NCBI GenBank assembly: GCA_900111695.1
Contig: FOHD01000009.1
Span: 1 to 64,000 of the forward strand
Length of the DNA: 64,000 nucleotides
Reading direction: 5' to 3'
DNA from: Olsenella sp. KH3B4
Lineage (GTDB): Bacteria; Actinomycetota; Coriobacteriia; Coriobacteriales; Atopobiaceae
Shown here one piece after another: positions 40,779 to 50,237 of this stretch; positions within the stretch are counted from its first letter, which is position 1, and each line of letters begins with the position of its first letter. The position numbers and the translations under genes were made by a program. The notes under the pieces are model-generated. The model was not told where the DNA came from. It saw nothing but the letters and a program-made list of their open reading frames with translations, and ran no database searches.

Positions 40779-41483
40779 CTACCTCCGCAGGCGGCGCAGC
40801 GCATCCTTGGTCTCTGCGGGCACGCGCAGGCTCTCGATTCCCTTGCGGATGGCCATGCGCCGAAGCTGCGGGTCAAGCTCGGACGACGCAATGGCCTCCA
40901 GGGCGTCCTCCTCATGGGGAACGAGCGCCTCCGCCAGGTACCAGGCGATCATCATGCGCACGTAGTACTCGCCGTTGTCCGCGGCCACGGCCAGGCGCAG
41001 CTGCGAGGGGTGAAAACCCTCGCCGAGAAGGTCGCGCATGAGGATCGATACGCCAAAGCGCCTGGTGAAGGTGTGTCCCGAGCCCATCCAACGCTGGGCG
41101 AGAGGCAACAGCACCTCTTGCTGTTGCCCGCCCAGGGCCTTTTCGTTGTGGAACGCGCGCGGGTTAAGCGCGTCGCACACGCACCAGTTGTCCACAAAGG
41201 GGAGTAGTGCGTCCAACAGGCGCACCGCGTCGGCGACCTCGCTCGTCTCGTTAAGCACGAAGGCGTGCACCAGGTACTCCTCGTACCAGCGGTGGGGCAG
41301 CTCGGCGAGAAACGCGTCACGGTCGCCCGAGCGAGAGACCTCCCGCGCAAGACGGCGTAGCTTGGGCACCCGGACGCCCAGCATGGTGGCAGGGTCCGCC
41401 GTTGCAACTACTCGGGCGTTGAACTCCCGGTACTGTCCGTCCTTGTCGGCTAGCTCGCGCAGCCTGTCCTCGACCCACTGCAT
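40779..41483 (-). CDS. AlkD-like DNA alkylation repair protein
   Basis: A 234-residue HEAT-repeat protein of the DNA alkylation repair family: GVRVPKLRRLAREVSRSGDR, HRWYEEYLVHAFVL, VDNWCVCDALNPRAF and RRFGVSILMRDLLGEGFHPS. Family members such as AlkD excise bulky or cationic alkylated bases without base flipping. The conserved Trp/Asp of the VDNWCVCD motif, which correspond to substrate-contacting residues, are present. It is followed by a small cysteine-containing protein on the same strand upstream (18-base gap). Confidence 0.87.
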   Translation of the reverse strand: MQWVEDRLRELADKDGQYREFNARVVATADPATMLGVRVPKLRRLAREVSRSGDRDAFLAELPHRWYEEYLVHAFVLNETSEVADAVRLLDALLPFVDNWCVCDALNPRAFHNEKALGGQQQEVLLPLAQRWMGSGHTFTRRFGVSILMRDLLGEGFHPSQLRLAVAADNGEYYVRMMIAWYLAEALVPHEEDALEAIASSELDPQLRRMAIRKGIESLRVPAETKDALRRLRR

Positions 41484-41501
41484 GGGAACCGCCTCTCTGC
41501 C

Positions 41502-41747
41502 CTACATGACGCAGCTGGTGCCACGCTCTCCGCGGTCCGCGTCGCCAAGCACGTAAGTTGTGCTCGCACGGGTCATGTTGAGCTCCGCCAGCTCAAGCTC
41601 GCCGTCAATGTAGGGCTGGTAGAACTTGTCGATGCCACAGGTGTCCAGCGAGCAATCGCCGCAGTCATCGCCCCAGGCAAGTGCCTCTGCTACGATCTGG
41701 ATGCGCTCCTCGCGCGTTGTGTCCGCAATTCTCGTACTTCTTGTCAT
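41502..41747 (-). CDS. Small cysteine-containing protein of unknown function
   Basis: An 81-residue acidic protein starting MTRSTRIADTTREERIQIVA and containing CGDCSLDTCG in the middle, a possible metal or disulfide site. A strong AAGGAGG lies 7 bases before ATG 41747. It is probably cotranscribed with the AlkD-like gene. I do not recognize the family. Confidence 0.65.
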   Translation of the reverse strand: MTRSTRIADTTREERIQIVAEALAWGDDCGDCSLDTCGIDKFYQPYIDGELELAELNMTRASTTYVLGDADRGERGTSCVM

Positions 41748-41982
41748 GCGTGCCTCCTTGGCTTTTGCCCCAGTATGGCACGGCGGGTGCGCAGGAGGCT
41801 CGGTGAGAGAGTTGCGGTTGGCTCCCCTTTGCTTCTCTCGTATTCGAAATAACGGAGATGGACGTCGATTCGCTTGCGTGAACGAGCTCGTCCGTCTCGG
41901 CATTTTGTGCAATGCGGCGCACGTGGCCCGGCGTTAGCTACAATACGCGAGGTCAGTTGCATAGAAACAAGATGGGAAGCAC

Positions 41983-43596
41983 ATGCCAAGCATTGCGGAA
42001 CAGGTGGCCTCGCGGCGCACCTTTGCCATAATCTCGCACCCGGACGCCGGCAAGACGACGCTCACCGAGAAGCTCCTGCTCTACACCGGCAGCATCCAGA
42101 CCGCCGGCTCGGTCAAGGGTAAGGCCAGCGCGCGCCACGCGGTTTCGGACTGGATGGACATCGAGAAGGAGCGCGGCATCTCCGTTACCTCCTCGGTCCT
42201 GCAGTTCACCTACAACGGCTCTTGCGTGAACATCCTCGACACCCCCGGCCACCAGGACTTCTCCGAGGACACCTACCGCACGCTCATGGCTGCCGACGCG
42301 GCGGTCATGGTCATCGACGGCGCGAAGGGCGTCGAGGCCCAGACCATCAAGCTCTTCAAGGTCTGCACCCTGCGCCACATCCCCATCTTCACCTTCGTGA
42401 ACAAGCTCGACCACGACACGCGTGACCCCTTCGACCTCATGGAGGAGATCGAGGACGTGCTGGGGATCGGCACCTATCCCATGACCTGGCCCATTGGCTC
42501 GGGGCGCAACTTCAAGGGCGTCTTCGACCGCAACTCTCGCCGTGTGATTGCCTTCGAGGGAGACGGCCACGCAAACGCCACCAAGAAGGTGGGCGAGATC
42601 GAGGCCGAGCTGGGCGACCCCGCGCTGGACGAGCTTATCGGCGAGGAGAACCACAAGAACCTGATGGACGACATCGAGCTGCTCGATGGCGCGGACAACG
42701 AGTTTGACCTCAATGCCGTTCGCCACGGCCGCCTGACGCCGGTGTTCTTTGGCTCGGCCCTCACCAACTTTGGCGTGGAGCCCTTCCTCAAGGACTTCCT
42801 GCGCCTGGCTCCGCCGCCGCTCTCCTACACCGATACGTTGAGCGGCGAGGCCGTGGACCCCTCGCGCGACGAGTTCTCGGGCTTTGTCTTCAAGATCCAG
42901 GCCAACATGGACCGCCGCCACCGCGACCGCATCGCCTTCGTGCGCATCTGCTCGGGGAAGTTCGAGCGCGGCATGGACGCCTACCACATGCAAGGTGACC
43001 GCACCATCAAGCTTGCAACCGGTACGGCGATGATGGCAGACGACCGCGCCACTGTGGACGAGGCGTACGCCGGCGACATCGTGGGCCTCTTCGACCCGGG
43101 CCTCTTCTCGATTGGCGACACCATCTGCGCGCCGGGCATGCGCGTGCAGTACCCGCCCATCCCCACCTTTGCGCCGGAGCACTTCGCCCGCATCACGCAG
43201 GTGGACACCCTCAAGCGCAAGCAGTTCGTGAAGGGCATGGAGGAGCTGGCGCAGGAGGGCGCGATCCAGATCTTCCGCGAGCTTGGGACGGGCCTCGAGA
43301 GCGTTATTGTGGGCGCCGTTGGCGTGCTGCAGTTCGAGGTGCTGGAGCAGCGCCTCAAGAGCGAGTACCACGTCGAGGTGAGCAGGACGTCGCTGCCGTA
43401 CTCGATTATCCGCTGGATCCAGAACTCGCCCGAGGAGCTGGACGTGCGTAAGCTCAAGCTCACGCGCGAGACCTGCCGCGTGGAGGACATGCGCGGCGGC
43501 CGGCTGCTGCTGTTCACGAGCGACTGGAACCTGGACTGGGCCATCGAGCACAACCCCGACCTGCGCCTCTCGGAGTTTGGCAACGTCACCTTCTAG
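41983..43596 (+). CDS. prfC: Peptide chain release factor 3
   Basis: A 537-residue translational GTPase of normal RF3 length. G1 is ISHPDAGKTTLTEKLLLYTG, followed by SDWMDIEKERGISVTSSVLQ (switch I), the G3 motif DTPGHQDFSEDTYR and the G4 motif FVNKLDHDTRD. RF3-specific C-terminal features include FVKGMEELAQEGAIQIFREL and GAVGVLQFEVLEQRLKSEYH. It recycles RF1 and RF2 after termination. It is monocistronic and ends 2 bases before a repeat that separates it from the convergent ABC exporter operon. Confidence 0.96.
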   Translation: MPSIAEQVASRRTFAIISHPDAGKTTLTEKLLLYTGSIQTAGSVKGKASARHAVSDWMDIEKERGISVTSSVLQFTYNGSCVNILDTPGHQDFSEDTYRTLMAADAAVMVIDGAKGVEAQTIKLFKVCTLRHIPIFTFVNKLDHDTRDPFDLMEEIEDVLGIGTYPMTWPIGSGRNFKGVFDRNSRRVIAFEGDGHANATKKVGEIEAELGDPALDELIGEENHKNLMDDIELLDGADNEFDLNAVRHGRLTPVFFGSALTNFGVEPFLKDFLRLAPPPLSYTDTLSGEAVDPSRDEFSGFVFKIQANMDRRHRDRIAFVRICSGKFERGMDAYHMQGDRTIKLATGTAMMADDRATVDEAYAGDIVGLFDPGLFSIGDTICAPGMRVQYPPIPTFAPEHFARITQVDTLKRKQFVKGMEELAQEGAIQIFRELGTGLESVIVGAVGVLQFEVLEQRLKSEYHVEVSRTSLPYSIIRWIQNSPEELDVRKLKLTRETCRVEDMRGGRLLLFTSDWNLDWAIEHNPDLRLSEFGNVTF

Positions 43597-43598
43597 CT

Positions 43599-43675
43599 CG
43601 CGGGATTTTCTTCCCCGGCAATGGGATCCCGTTGCCGGGGAATGGAATCCCATTGCCGGGGAACTTAATCCCGCG
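43599..43675. repeat. CCCCGGCAATGG double-hairpin repeat (copy 1) between convergent genes
   Basis: The element is bounded by CGCGGGATT and AATCCCGCG. Inside are overlapping palindromes with CCCCGGCAATGGGATCCCGT and CCATTGCCGGGG, giving two strong stem options. It fills the space between prfC and the end of the ABC-2 permease gene and probably works as a bidirectional terminator. The second copy is at 48882-48964. Confidence 0.8.
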
Positions 43676-43678
43676 GGG

Positions 43679-44866
43679 CTAGGCCACCTGGGCGCGGGCG
43701 CGGCTGCGACCCAGCACCAACCCCACGAGCACCGCCGCCACGCCAAAGAGCGCACACACGCCTAGGTTGCCCACGAGCGGCATCACGGTCGCGCCGCTCA
43801 CCTCGCCCATGCCTGCCGCGCCGTCAATCACCAGCGTCGCCCAGTACGCCGGCGTGAAGTGCGCCACGGCGAGAAGCTCGTCGGGCAGCAGCGAGAGCCC
43901 CGTCCACGCCCCGCCGAGAAACGACATCACCATGCCAAGGATGTTCGCAAGCGCGTTGGCGGCGTTCTCGCTCACGCCAAGCTGCCCGGCGAGAAAGCCC
44001 ACGCTTGCGGACACCAGCGCATAGACGAGAAGCGCTGCCCCCACAAGCGCCACCTGCACGGGCGAGCTCCCCAGAGCAGAACCGCCAAACACCACAACCT
44101 CAAGGCCAAAGTTCCACACCCAGGCGATAAGCGCAATCGTGACGCAGGCGCCGAGAAGCGCCAGGTTGCGCGCATGGGCGGGCTCGGGCGAGGCCAGCCT
44201 GCGGTCACGCACGGGCTGGCGCCCCACAGAGGACATGAGCACCGCGATGCAGACCATCGCGCTCGAGAAGATGGGGTACGAGGCGAACTCTGCGGCCGTG
44301 ACGATGCTCGCCGGCAGCGGTGCCGCGGCCTGCTCGATCATGCTCACCCGCGTGGAGCCCTCCCACGACGCGTCCGTGGCGGCAACCACGTCCGCCTCGC
44401 TGCCGCCCAGCGTTGCCGCCATGCCATAGAGCCCGTCGGCGTAGCCGGTGGCCTCCACGTCCACAAGCCTGCCGGCGCCCGAGTAGTACGAGACGTACGT
44501 CTCGAGATTGGGCGCCTGCGTGCCCCGTCGTGCCGCGTCGAGCAGTCCCTCTCCCCAGCCCTCGGGAATAACGAGCAGGTAGCTCACCTGGTCGCGGGCA
44601 ACGGCATCCTGGATGGCGCGCTTCTCGTCCGCAACGTCCACCTGGTTGTTGCCCGCAAGCACGTGGCTCGCCAGCGCAGCCGAGAGCTCGGACCCGTCGC
44701 GGTCAATGACGGCCACGTTCACGGAGGTCGGCTGGAACTCGCCTGTGGCTGCCTGGCTCGTGGAGAGCCCAATTATCACGCCCACGAGCGAAAGCATGAC
44801 CAGGTAGATGGCTATGTAGACCCGGTGGGAGAGGAAGATCTTGAGGTAGGTCCTAAAGGTGGTCAT
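43679..44866 (-). CDS. ABC-2 type exporter permease
   Basis: A 395-residue protein of the ABC-2/YhgE-like exporter type: one N-terminal helix (IYLVMLSLVGVIIGLSTSQA), a large extracytoplasmic region (about 40-180) and five more C-terminal helices (for example NALANILGMVMSFLGGAWTG). The start overlaps the preceding permease gene by 14 bases. With 44853-46022 and 46032-46985 it forms a heterodimeric exporter, probably for a drug, peptide or lipid. Confidence 0.85.
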   Translation of the reverse strand: MTTFRTYLKIFLSHRVYIAIYLVMLSLVGVIIGLSTSQAATGEFQPTSVNVAVIDRDGSELSAALASHVLAGNNQVDVADEKRAIQDAVARDQVSYLLVIPEGWGEGLLDAARRGTQAPNLETYVSYYSGAGRLVDVEATGYADGLYGMAATLGGSEADVVAATDASWEGSTRVSMIEQAAAPLPASIVTAAEFASYPIFSSAMVCIAVLMSSVGRQPVRDRRLASPEPAHARNLALLGACVTIALIAWVWNFGLEVVVFGGSALGSSPVQVALVGAALLVYALVSASVGFLAGQLGVSENAANALANILGMVMSFLGGAWTGLSLLPDELLAVAHFTPAYWATLVIDGAAGMGEVSGATVMPLVGNLGVCALFGVAAVLVGLVLGRSRARAQVA

Positions 44867-46022
44867 ACGAGGTCCTCCTCATGCGCAAGGACGCGAGGGC
44901 GAGAAACACGAGCGCCATCATCAGCAGGGCGGCGAAGCTCTCGAGAAAGGCGCCGGGCGTGTCGTAGTAGAGCAGCGCGTAGAAGCAGTTGGTTGTCTGC
45001 CAGAGGGGGTTTACGTGCGCAAGTGCCGGCGCTGTGGCCTCGATGGAGTCTGCAAGCTGCTGCGAGGCAGTGCCGTAGAGGCCCGTGAAGAGCGAGAGCA
45101 GGCAGGTAATGCCGGATATCATCCCCGTCTCCATGCGAGGGGCGGTCCCGCAGAGAGCGCCGGCCGCGCACGCCATGAGCGACGACGCCGCAAGCGCGCC
45201 AACCACACCCGGAACGTTTTCGCCAAAGGGAACGTCCGCGACGCCCCACATGAAGAGGGTCGCTGCAATCAGGCACGCAAGCTGGCAAAGCCACGCGCCG
45301 AGAAGCGCTCCCACGAGCATGCGCCAGCGATGCACGGCGGCGAGTGTCTGCCGGGCGCCCAGCGGTCCCGCGGTGGGCAGAAGCCGACGCACCGACTCCA
45401 TTGCGGCGGTGGCTCCCATGCCGGTAGCCATGGCGAGAAGCGCGTAGTAGTAGCGCGCGTCGGCGCTGGGCGGGTTCTTGGTTGCGGAGAGTCGCACCGT
45501 CTGGACGGCGTTGCCGGTAAAGGCGCTTAGGGCGTCGCCGGTGGCGAGAAGCTCAGGCCGCGTGACCGCGACCTTCTCGATGGCGTTTCGCGCGTGCAAG
45601 TAGAAGTCGAGAACCTCGACAAGAAACGAGGTGGGGAGGCTGCCGTTCTCGGCGATGCCCGCGTGGGTAACGTTGAGCTGCGGCGTGCCCTCGCCGTCCA
45701 CCGTGAGATAGGCGTCAACCTCGCCCGCGTCTGCCGCGGCCTTCGCCTCTGCGGAGCTCTCGTAGTAGGTGACGTCGCATATGCGCTGGTCGGATGAGGC
45801 GTCCGAGATTGCCTGGATTGTCTCGTCCAGCCCAAGGGCGGCCGTGTAGTTCTCGTCACGCACCACGCCCAGCGTGGAGCCCACGGCTGTGTAAGCGTCT
45901 TCGATCCCCGAGAACATACCCATGAAGATGCAGGTCATGATGATGGGGAAGGCCAGCACCCACACAAGGAGGGCCTTGTCGCGCACGAGCGAGAGCACAC
46001 TGTTCCTTAGGCTTGCGAGCAT
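44853..46022 (-). CDS. ABC-2 type exporter permease
   Basis: A 389-residue permease, paralogous to the next gene: N-terminal helix ALLVWVLAFPIIMTCIFMGM, an extracytoplasmic domain (about 45-180) and C-terminal helices (YYALLAMATGMGATAAMESV, GVVGALAASSLMACAAGALC). It starts 9 bases after the ATPase stop. The operon is divergent from a NarL-type kinase/regulator pair that may regulate it, as in antibiotic-sensing export systems. Confidence 0.85.
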   Translation of the reverse strand: MLASLRNSVLSLVRDKALLVWVLAFPIIMTCIFMGMFSGIEDAYTAVGSTLGVVRDENYTAALGLDETIQAISDASSDQRICDVTYYESSAEAKAAADAGEVDAYLTVDGEGTPQLNVTHAGIAENGSLPTSFLVEVLDFYLHARNAIEKVAVTRPELLATGDALSAFTGNAVQTVRLSATKNPPSADARYYYALLAMATGMGATAAMESVRRLLPTAGPLGARQTLAAVHRWRMLVGALLGAWLCQLACLIAATLFMWGVADVPFGENVPGVVGALAASSLMACAAGALCGTAPRMETGMISGITCLLSLFTGLYGTASQQLADSIEATAPALAHVNPLWQTTNCFYALLYYDTPGAFLESFAALLMMALVFLALASLRMRRTSYDHL

Positions 46023-46031
46023 GGTTGCCCC

Positions 46032-46985
46032 CTAGGCCTCGTCGCGCAGGGCGCGGCCAGTGATCTCGAGGAAGACGTCGTTCAGCGTGGGCGGCTCGGA
46101 GAGCACGCGCCCGTACGAGACGCCCGCCCCCGAGAGCACGCCCAGAACGTCCGCCAGGTTGTGCGCGCCCGAGGTGCACTGCACGTGCAGCACGCTGGCG
46201 TCCATCTCGGCCGCGCGCACGTGGGGAAGCGACCGCACGTGCTCGAGCGTGGCATCGTCCATCTCGTCCACCTCCACCGAGATTTTCTCGCCCGTGCCTA
46301 CCATGCCCTTGAGCTCGTCGGCGGTGCCACTTGCCACGCTGCGCCCGTGATCCATGATCATGATGCGCGAGCAGAGCCGCTCGACCTCCTCCATGTAGTG
46401 CGAGGTGTAGATGACGGTGGCGCCCCCGGCGTTGAGGCGCTCGATGCCCGAGAGGATCGACTCGCGGCTCTGCGGGTCCACGGCTACGGTGGGCTCGTCC
46501 ATGATGATGAGCTCGGGCCGGTGCGCGATGCCGCAGGCGATGTTGAGGCGCCGAAGCAGGCCGCCGGAGAGCTTCTTGGGGCGAAAGCCCTCGAACTTCT
46601 GGAGCCCCACGAACTCGATGGCCTCGTCCACCAGCTCGCGGCGGCGCGCGCGGTCGCTCACGTAGAGTGCGCAGAAGCTGTCCACGTTCTCGCGCACGGT
46701 GAGCTCGTCAAAGACGGCGACCTCCTGCGGCACCACGCCGATGCGGCGCTTGAGCTGGTAGCTGTTGGGACGCATGGGCTGGCCAAAGAGCTCTATCTCG
46801 CCATGGTCGTACGAGAGGAGCTGCAGGATGCAGTTGATGGTAGTGGTCTTGCCCGAGCCATTGGGGCCGAGAAGCCCAAAGACCTCGCCCGGGGCGATGT
46901 CCAACGACAGGTGGTCCACGGCCACTAGCTCCCCGTAGCGCTTGACCAGGTTGCGGATACGAACGACGGCCTCGCTCGACGCCAT
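46032..46985 (-). CDS. ABC-2 exporter ATPase (drug/antibiotic resistance type)
   Basis: A 317-residue NBD with Walker [11 protein letters not shown] (about 40-49), signature [20 protein letters not shown] and Walker [18 protein letters not shown], followed by H-loop [10 protein letters not shown] and a C-terminal regulatory extension. The signature has LSGGLLRR instead of the common LSGGQ, as in several DrrA/NatA-like exporters. ATG 46985 has GAGAGGAGCC upstream. It energizes the two permeases encoded downstream. Confidence 0.9.
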   Translation of the reverse strand: MASSEAVVRIRNLVKRYGELVAVDHLSLDIAPGEVFGLLGPNGSGKTTTINCILQLLSYDHGEIELFGQPMRPNSYQLKRRIGVVPQEVAVFDELTVRENVDSFCALYVSDRARRRELVDEAIEFVGLQKFEGFRPKKLSGGLLRRLNIACGIAHRPELIIMDEPTVAVDPQSRESILSGIERLNAGGATVIYTSHYMEEVERLCSRIMIMDHGRSVASGTADELKGMVGTGEKISVEVDEMDDATLEHVRSLPHVRAAEMDASVLHVQCTSGAHNLADVLGVLSGAGVSYGRVLSEPPTLNDVFLEITGRALRDEA

Positions 46986-47137
46986 GGTGGCTCCTCTCGT
47001 CTGCCCTGGGAATAGTGTTGCGCTGTTGTTGCTGCGCGGGAAGTGAGGGGTGTCACCGCTTGCGCAGGTGAGGGGTGACAAATGTCATGGGTTTAGCCGA
47101 TGAGCGACGCGCAGCGCGGGGACGCTTACGGCGTTCG

Positions 47138-47143
47138 TATAAT
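47138..47143 (+). promoter_or_regulatory. Candidate -10 element of a leaderless kinase transcript
   Basis: TATAAT at 47138-47143 ends 7 bases before ATG 47151, and no ribosome binding site precedes that ATG. If used, transcription would start at or within a base of the start codon. No good -35 is visible. Confidence 0.4.
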
Positions 47144-47150
47144 TGCGGCC

Positions 47151-48248
47151 ATGGAAAGAATTGCCGACAAGTGTGTGGCGCTTCTCGCCTGTCTGGCCCT
47201 TGTGGCGCTGACGGGCGAGGTGGACGTCGTGTGCGTGGTGGCGCTGCTCGTTGCCGTGGGCGCGAGCGCTGGCTTCGAGCTTGCCCGCGGGCGGCGGCCG
47301 GTTGCCGCCGAGGCCGTGTGCTGTGCGGCGTGCGTGGCTGCCGCGCTGGTGCCGGGGGCTTGGGCGGCGCTGCCGCTCACGTGCTACGACCTGCCCCGCA
47401 TTCGCGCGCGGTGGGTGTTGGCGTTGGCGCCGTGCTGCGTCGTGTGGACGTGGCTGGCGGGGCTGGCCGGGGGGACGGCGGCGGTTCTTCTCGCCCTGGT
47501 GGCCTGCTCGCTGGCGCTTTCTCTGCGCTGCGGACGTGCCGTTGGGCTTGAGCGCCAGCTCCACGGCCTGCAGGACGACCTCCAGGATAAGGTCATTGAC
47601 CTGCGCGAGAAGAACCGCGAGCTCGAGGACGCGCGCGAGTACGAGTCACACGCCGCCGCGCTGGCAGAGCGCACGCGCATTGCTCGCGAGATTCACGACT
47701 CCGTGGGCCACCAGCTCACGCGGCTGGTGCTCGAGGTTGAGGCGCTCAAGGTGGTGCACCGCGCGGATCCCGATGTCGTGGCGGAGCTGGGCGAGCTTTC
47801 TGACGGGCTGGGCGAGGCGCTCACCTCCATGCGCGCAAGCGTCCACGCGCTGGAGGACTCGGCCGTCGATGTGGGCGTTGAGCTCAACCGGCTGGCCGGC
47901 CAGAGCGGCATCGCTCGCGTAGACGTGGCCTGCAACTTTGAGGCTGCGCCACCCGCCGAGGTGAGCCGCTGCCTGGTTTCCGTTACGCGCGAGGCGCTTA
48001 CGAACGCGGCCCGCCACGCGCGTGCCGCGCACGCGACGGTACGGGCGGCGGAGCTTCCCGGCATCTGGCAGCTGCGCGTCGAGAACGACGGCGACGTGCC
48101 GGCGGACGCGGCTGGCCTCGAGGGGCGCGGCATGGGGCTGCGCGGCATGCGCGAGCGGGTTGAGGGGCTTGGCGGCACGCTGCTGGTGAGCTCGGACGGG
48201 CGGCGCTTCTCGGTGTTCGCGTCGATTCCCAGGAAGGGGCAGGCATGA
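47151..48248 (+). CDS. NarL-type (HisKA_3) sensor histidine kinase
   Basis: A 365-residue kinase with four or five short membrane helices in residues 8-125, a coiled coil, the HisKA_3 box ERTRIAREIHDSVGHQLTRL and an ATPase domain with VTREALTNAARHARA and GRGMGLRGMRERV. ATG 47151 is chosen because family similarity begins at about MERIADK; an ATG at 47100 is in frame but would place a TATAAT inside the gene. It overlaps the response-regulator gene by 4 bases. It is divergent from the ABC-2 exporter operon, a likely target. Confidence 0.88.
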   Translation: MERIADKCVALLACLALVALTGEVDVVCVVALLVAVGASAGFELARGRRPVAAEAVCCAACVAAALVPGAWAALPLTCYDLPRIRARWVLALAPCCVVWTWLAGLAGGTAAVLLALVACSLALSLRCGRAVGLERQLHGLQDDLQDKVIDLREKNRELEDAREYESHAAALAERTRIAREIHDSVGHQLTRLVLEVEALKVVHRADPDVVAELGELSDGLGEALTSMRASVHALEDSAVDVGVELNRLAGQSGIARVDVACNFEAAPPAEVSRCLVSVTREALTNAARHARAAHATVRAAELPGIWQLRVENDGDVPADAAGLEGRGMGLRGMRERVEGLGGTLLVSSDGRRFSVFASIPRKGQA

Positions 48249-48871
48249 GGGTCATCGTGGTGGACGACGACGCTATTGTGGTGCGCTCGCTGGCGACTAT
48301 TCTCGGTGCGGAGCCAGATGTCGAGGTGGTTGGAACGGGAACGAGCGGCGAGGATGCCGTCTCGCTTTTCTCGTCCTGCTCGCCCGACGTGGTGCTTATG
48401 GACATCCAGATGCCGGGGGGAGACGGGCTGAGCGCTGCCGAGAAGATCCTGGCCGCCGATCCCGCCGCGCGCGTGGTCTTTCTCACCACGTTCTCTGACG
48501 ACGACTACATTGTGCGGGCACTGCGTCTTGGGGCACGCGGTTACCTCATCAAGCAGGACGTGGCCACCATCGCGCCGGCGCTGAGGTCGGTGATGGCGGG
48601 GCAGAGCGTGCTTGAGGGCGAGGTGCTGGCAAGGGCCGCGGAGCTCTCTGCCAGCGCGCAGCGGCCGCGGGAGGGGGAGCCCCAGATGCGTGGGCTCACC
48701 GAGCGCGAGCGAGAGGTGGTGCGCGCCATTGCGGACGGGATGAGCAACGCGGAGGTTGCGGAGGCGCTCTACATGAGCGAGGGGACGGTGCGCAACCACA
48801 TCTCGTCGATCCTCGCGAAGCTGGGGCTGCGCAACCGCACGCAGATTGCGGTGTACTACTACCGGGGCTAG
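48245..48871 (+). CDS. NarL/LuxR-family response regulator
   Basis: A 208-residue regulator: receiver VIVVDDDAIVVRSLATILGA with phospho-Asp in VVLMDIQMPGGDGL and Lys in GYLIKQDV, and a LuxR HTH (LTEREREVVRAIADGMSNAE, SEGTVRNHISSILAKLGLRN). It works with the kinase that overlaps it upstream. The operon ends at a hairpin-rich repeat. Confidence 0.93.
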   Translation: MRVIVVDDDAIVVRSLATILGAEPDVEVVGTGTSGEDAVSLFSSCSPDVVLMDIQMPGGDGLSAAEKILAADPAARVVFLTTFSDDDYIVRALRLGARGYLIKQDVATIAPALRSVMAGQSVLEGEVLARAAELSASAQRPREGEPQMRGLTEREREVVRAIADGMSNAEVAEALYMSEGTVRNHISSILAKLGLRNRTQIAVYYYRG

Positions 48872-48881
48872 GGCGCCCCGC

Positions 48882-48964
48882 CGCGGGATTGAACTCCCCG
48901 GCAATGGAATCCCATTGCCGGGGAATGGGATCCCATTGCCGGGGAACTTAATCCCAATCCCGCG
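48882..48964. repeat. CCCCGGCAATGG double-hairpin repeat (copy 2) between convergent genes
   Basis: The same architecture as 43599-43675: CGCGGGATT at the left, palindromic CCCCGGCAATGG/CCATTGCCGGGG units, and AATCCCGCG at the right. It separates the response regulator from the convergent nitrilase gene. Confidence 0.8.
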
Positions 48965-48976
48965 TGGCGCCGGGGG

Positions 48977-49909
48977 CTAGATGTCGTTCACCTCTAGTCG
49001 CACGGCGTCGGGGCGCGCGTAGTGCCCCACGGGGTCGAACTCCCACTTCGACGCAGGTACCTCCTGCATGTCGAGCGTGGCGTAGAGAATGCCGTCGTTG
49101 TCCCAGAGCGGCTCCCCTCCAGGTACGGGGTGGCCAAATGGGTCGACTACGCTCGAGCCGCCGCGATACACCACCTCGGGCAGGCGCGCCACCTCGGGCG
49201 AGGCGAGAAGATCTGCCGGATAATCGTCGCGCAGCAGGTAGGGGGCGCAGTTCACCACAAAGCAGCGACCCTCAATGGCGATGTGCTCGACCGTTGCCTG
49301 CCATTCGGGGTTGCCGTTGGTGTTGGGGGCAAGGTAGATGGCCACGCCCTTCTGGTAGAGCGCCGCACGCGCCAGCGGCATGTAGTTCTCCCAGCAGATG
49401 AGGGTGCCCATGGGGCCCCACGGCGTTTGGCTCACAGGGAAGTAGTGGTCTTGCGCGTCTCCCCACACCAGGCGCTCGGCGCCGGTGGGCTTGAGCTTGC
49501 GGTGCCAGGCGTCAAGGTGGCCGTCGGGCGCAAAGACCAGGTTGGTGTTGTAGAGCGTGCCCGAGGTGGCGTCGCGCTCGGAAACGCCCACGCTCACCCA
49601 GGCACCCGTTTCTCTCGCCGCGGCTGCTATGGCCTCGGTCTCCGGGCCGCCTACCACAACCGAACCGTCGTAGTAGCGCTTCCACAGCTCCTTGCTGCCG
49701 CTTTCGCGAGCGCCTACCACAAAGCCAAAGGTCATACCGTGAGGATAGCCGGGAATGAGGAGCTCCGGCAGCACAACGAGGTCGCTTGGGCGCTCCTCCG
49801 CCACGCGGTGGATGGCGTCAAGTGCCCCGGCCAGGCAGGCATCGCGGTCGAACGGCCGGGGCCGCGACTGTACCACGGCAACCTTGCACGAGTCCTGGAT
49901 GTCTCTCAT
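48977..49909 (-). CDS. Nitrilase (carbon-nitrogen hydrolase family)
   Basis: A 310-residue enzyme with the catalytic Glu-Lys-Cys triad of the nitrilase superfamily: E49 in VVLPELLIPGYP, K138 in WHRKLKPTGAERLVWG, and C172 in GTLICWENYMPLARA. The WENYMPLAR context after the Cys is typical of true nitrilases (branch 1) that turn nitriles into acids and ammonia, rather than amidases. It is monocistronic. The natural nitrile is unknown. Confidence 0.9.
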   Translation of the reverse strand: MRDIQDSCKVAVVQSRPRPFDRDACLAGALDAIHRVAEERPSDLVVLPELLIPGYPHGMTFGFVVGARESGSKELWKRYYDGSVVVGGPETEAIAAAARETGAWVSVGVSERDATSGTLYNTNLVFAPDGHLDAWHRKLKPTGAERLVWGDAQDHYFPVSQTPWGPMGTLICWENYMPLARAALYQKGVAIYLAPNTNGNPEWQATVEHIAIEGRCFVVNCAPYLLRDDYPADLLASPEVARLPEVVYRGGSSVVDPFGHPVPGGEPLWDNDGILYATLDMQEVPASKWEFDPVGHYARPDAVRLEVNDI

Positions 49910-50058
49910 TGGTGCCTCCGTACGGGGATGGGGTATATGGCGGGGACAATTGTAGTGCCGAGAAGAGCGACTGGCTAGCGCGGCTAGCGGGGTTGATTAC
50001 GGCCGACGACGGTGCCGAGGTTCTCGCCGCCACTGCGACCCTCCCGACTCGATCTGCA

Positions 50059-50137
50059 GAGAATGTCGCTATTTCTCAAAACGGCCATGCGCCAACTGGG
50101 GAAACCTCGGTGAGGATTAAGAAATAGCGATATTCTC
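50059..50137 (+). repeat. 79-bp imperfect palindromic repeat (copy 2)
   Basis: GAGAATGTCGCTATTTCT at the left and AGAAATAGCGATATTCTC at the right are reverse complements with one mismatch. The CAACTGGGGAAAC core is at the same offset as in copy 3. Confidence 0.82.
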
Positions 50138-50237
50138 CGGGAAGGGGGTGCGGCGCCGGGGCAGCCGGGGCCATCGGAGCCGCCGGGGCAGGAGTGGCGC
50201 GCCAAGCTGTCGTTCTCGGTACCTTAAAAGATACCTA

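Noticed and set aside
41953..43755. 600-codon frame antisense to prfC
   Set aside because: It covers the complement of a highly conserved gene and shows no domain of its own.
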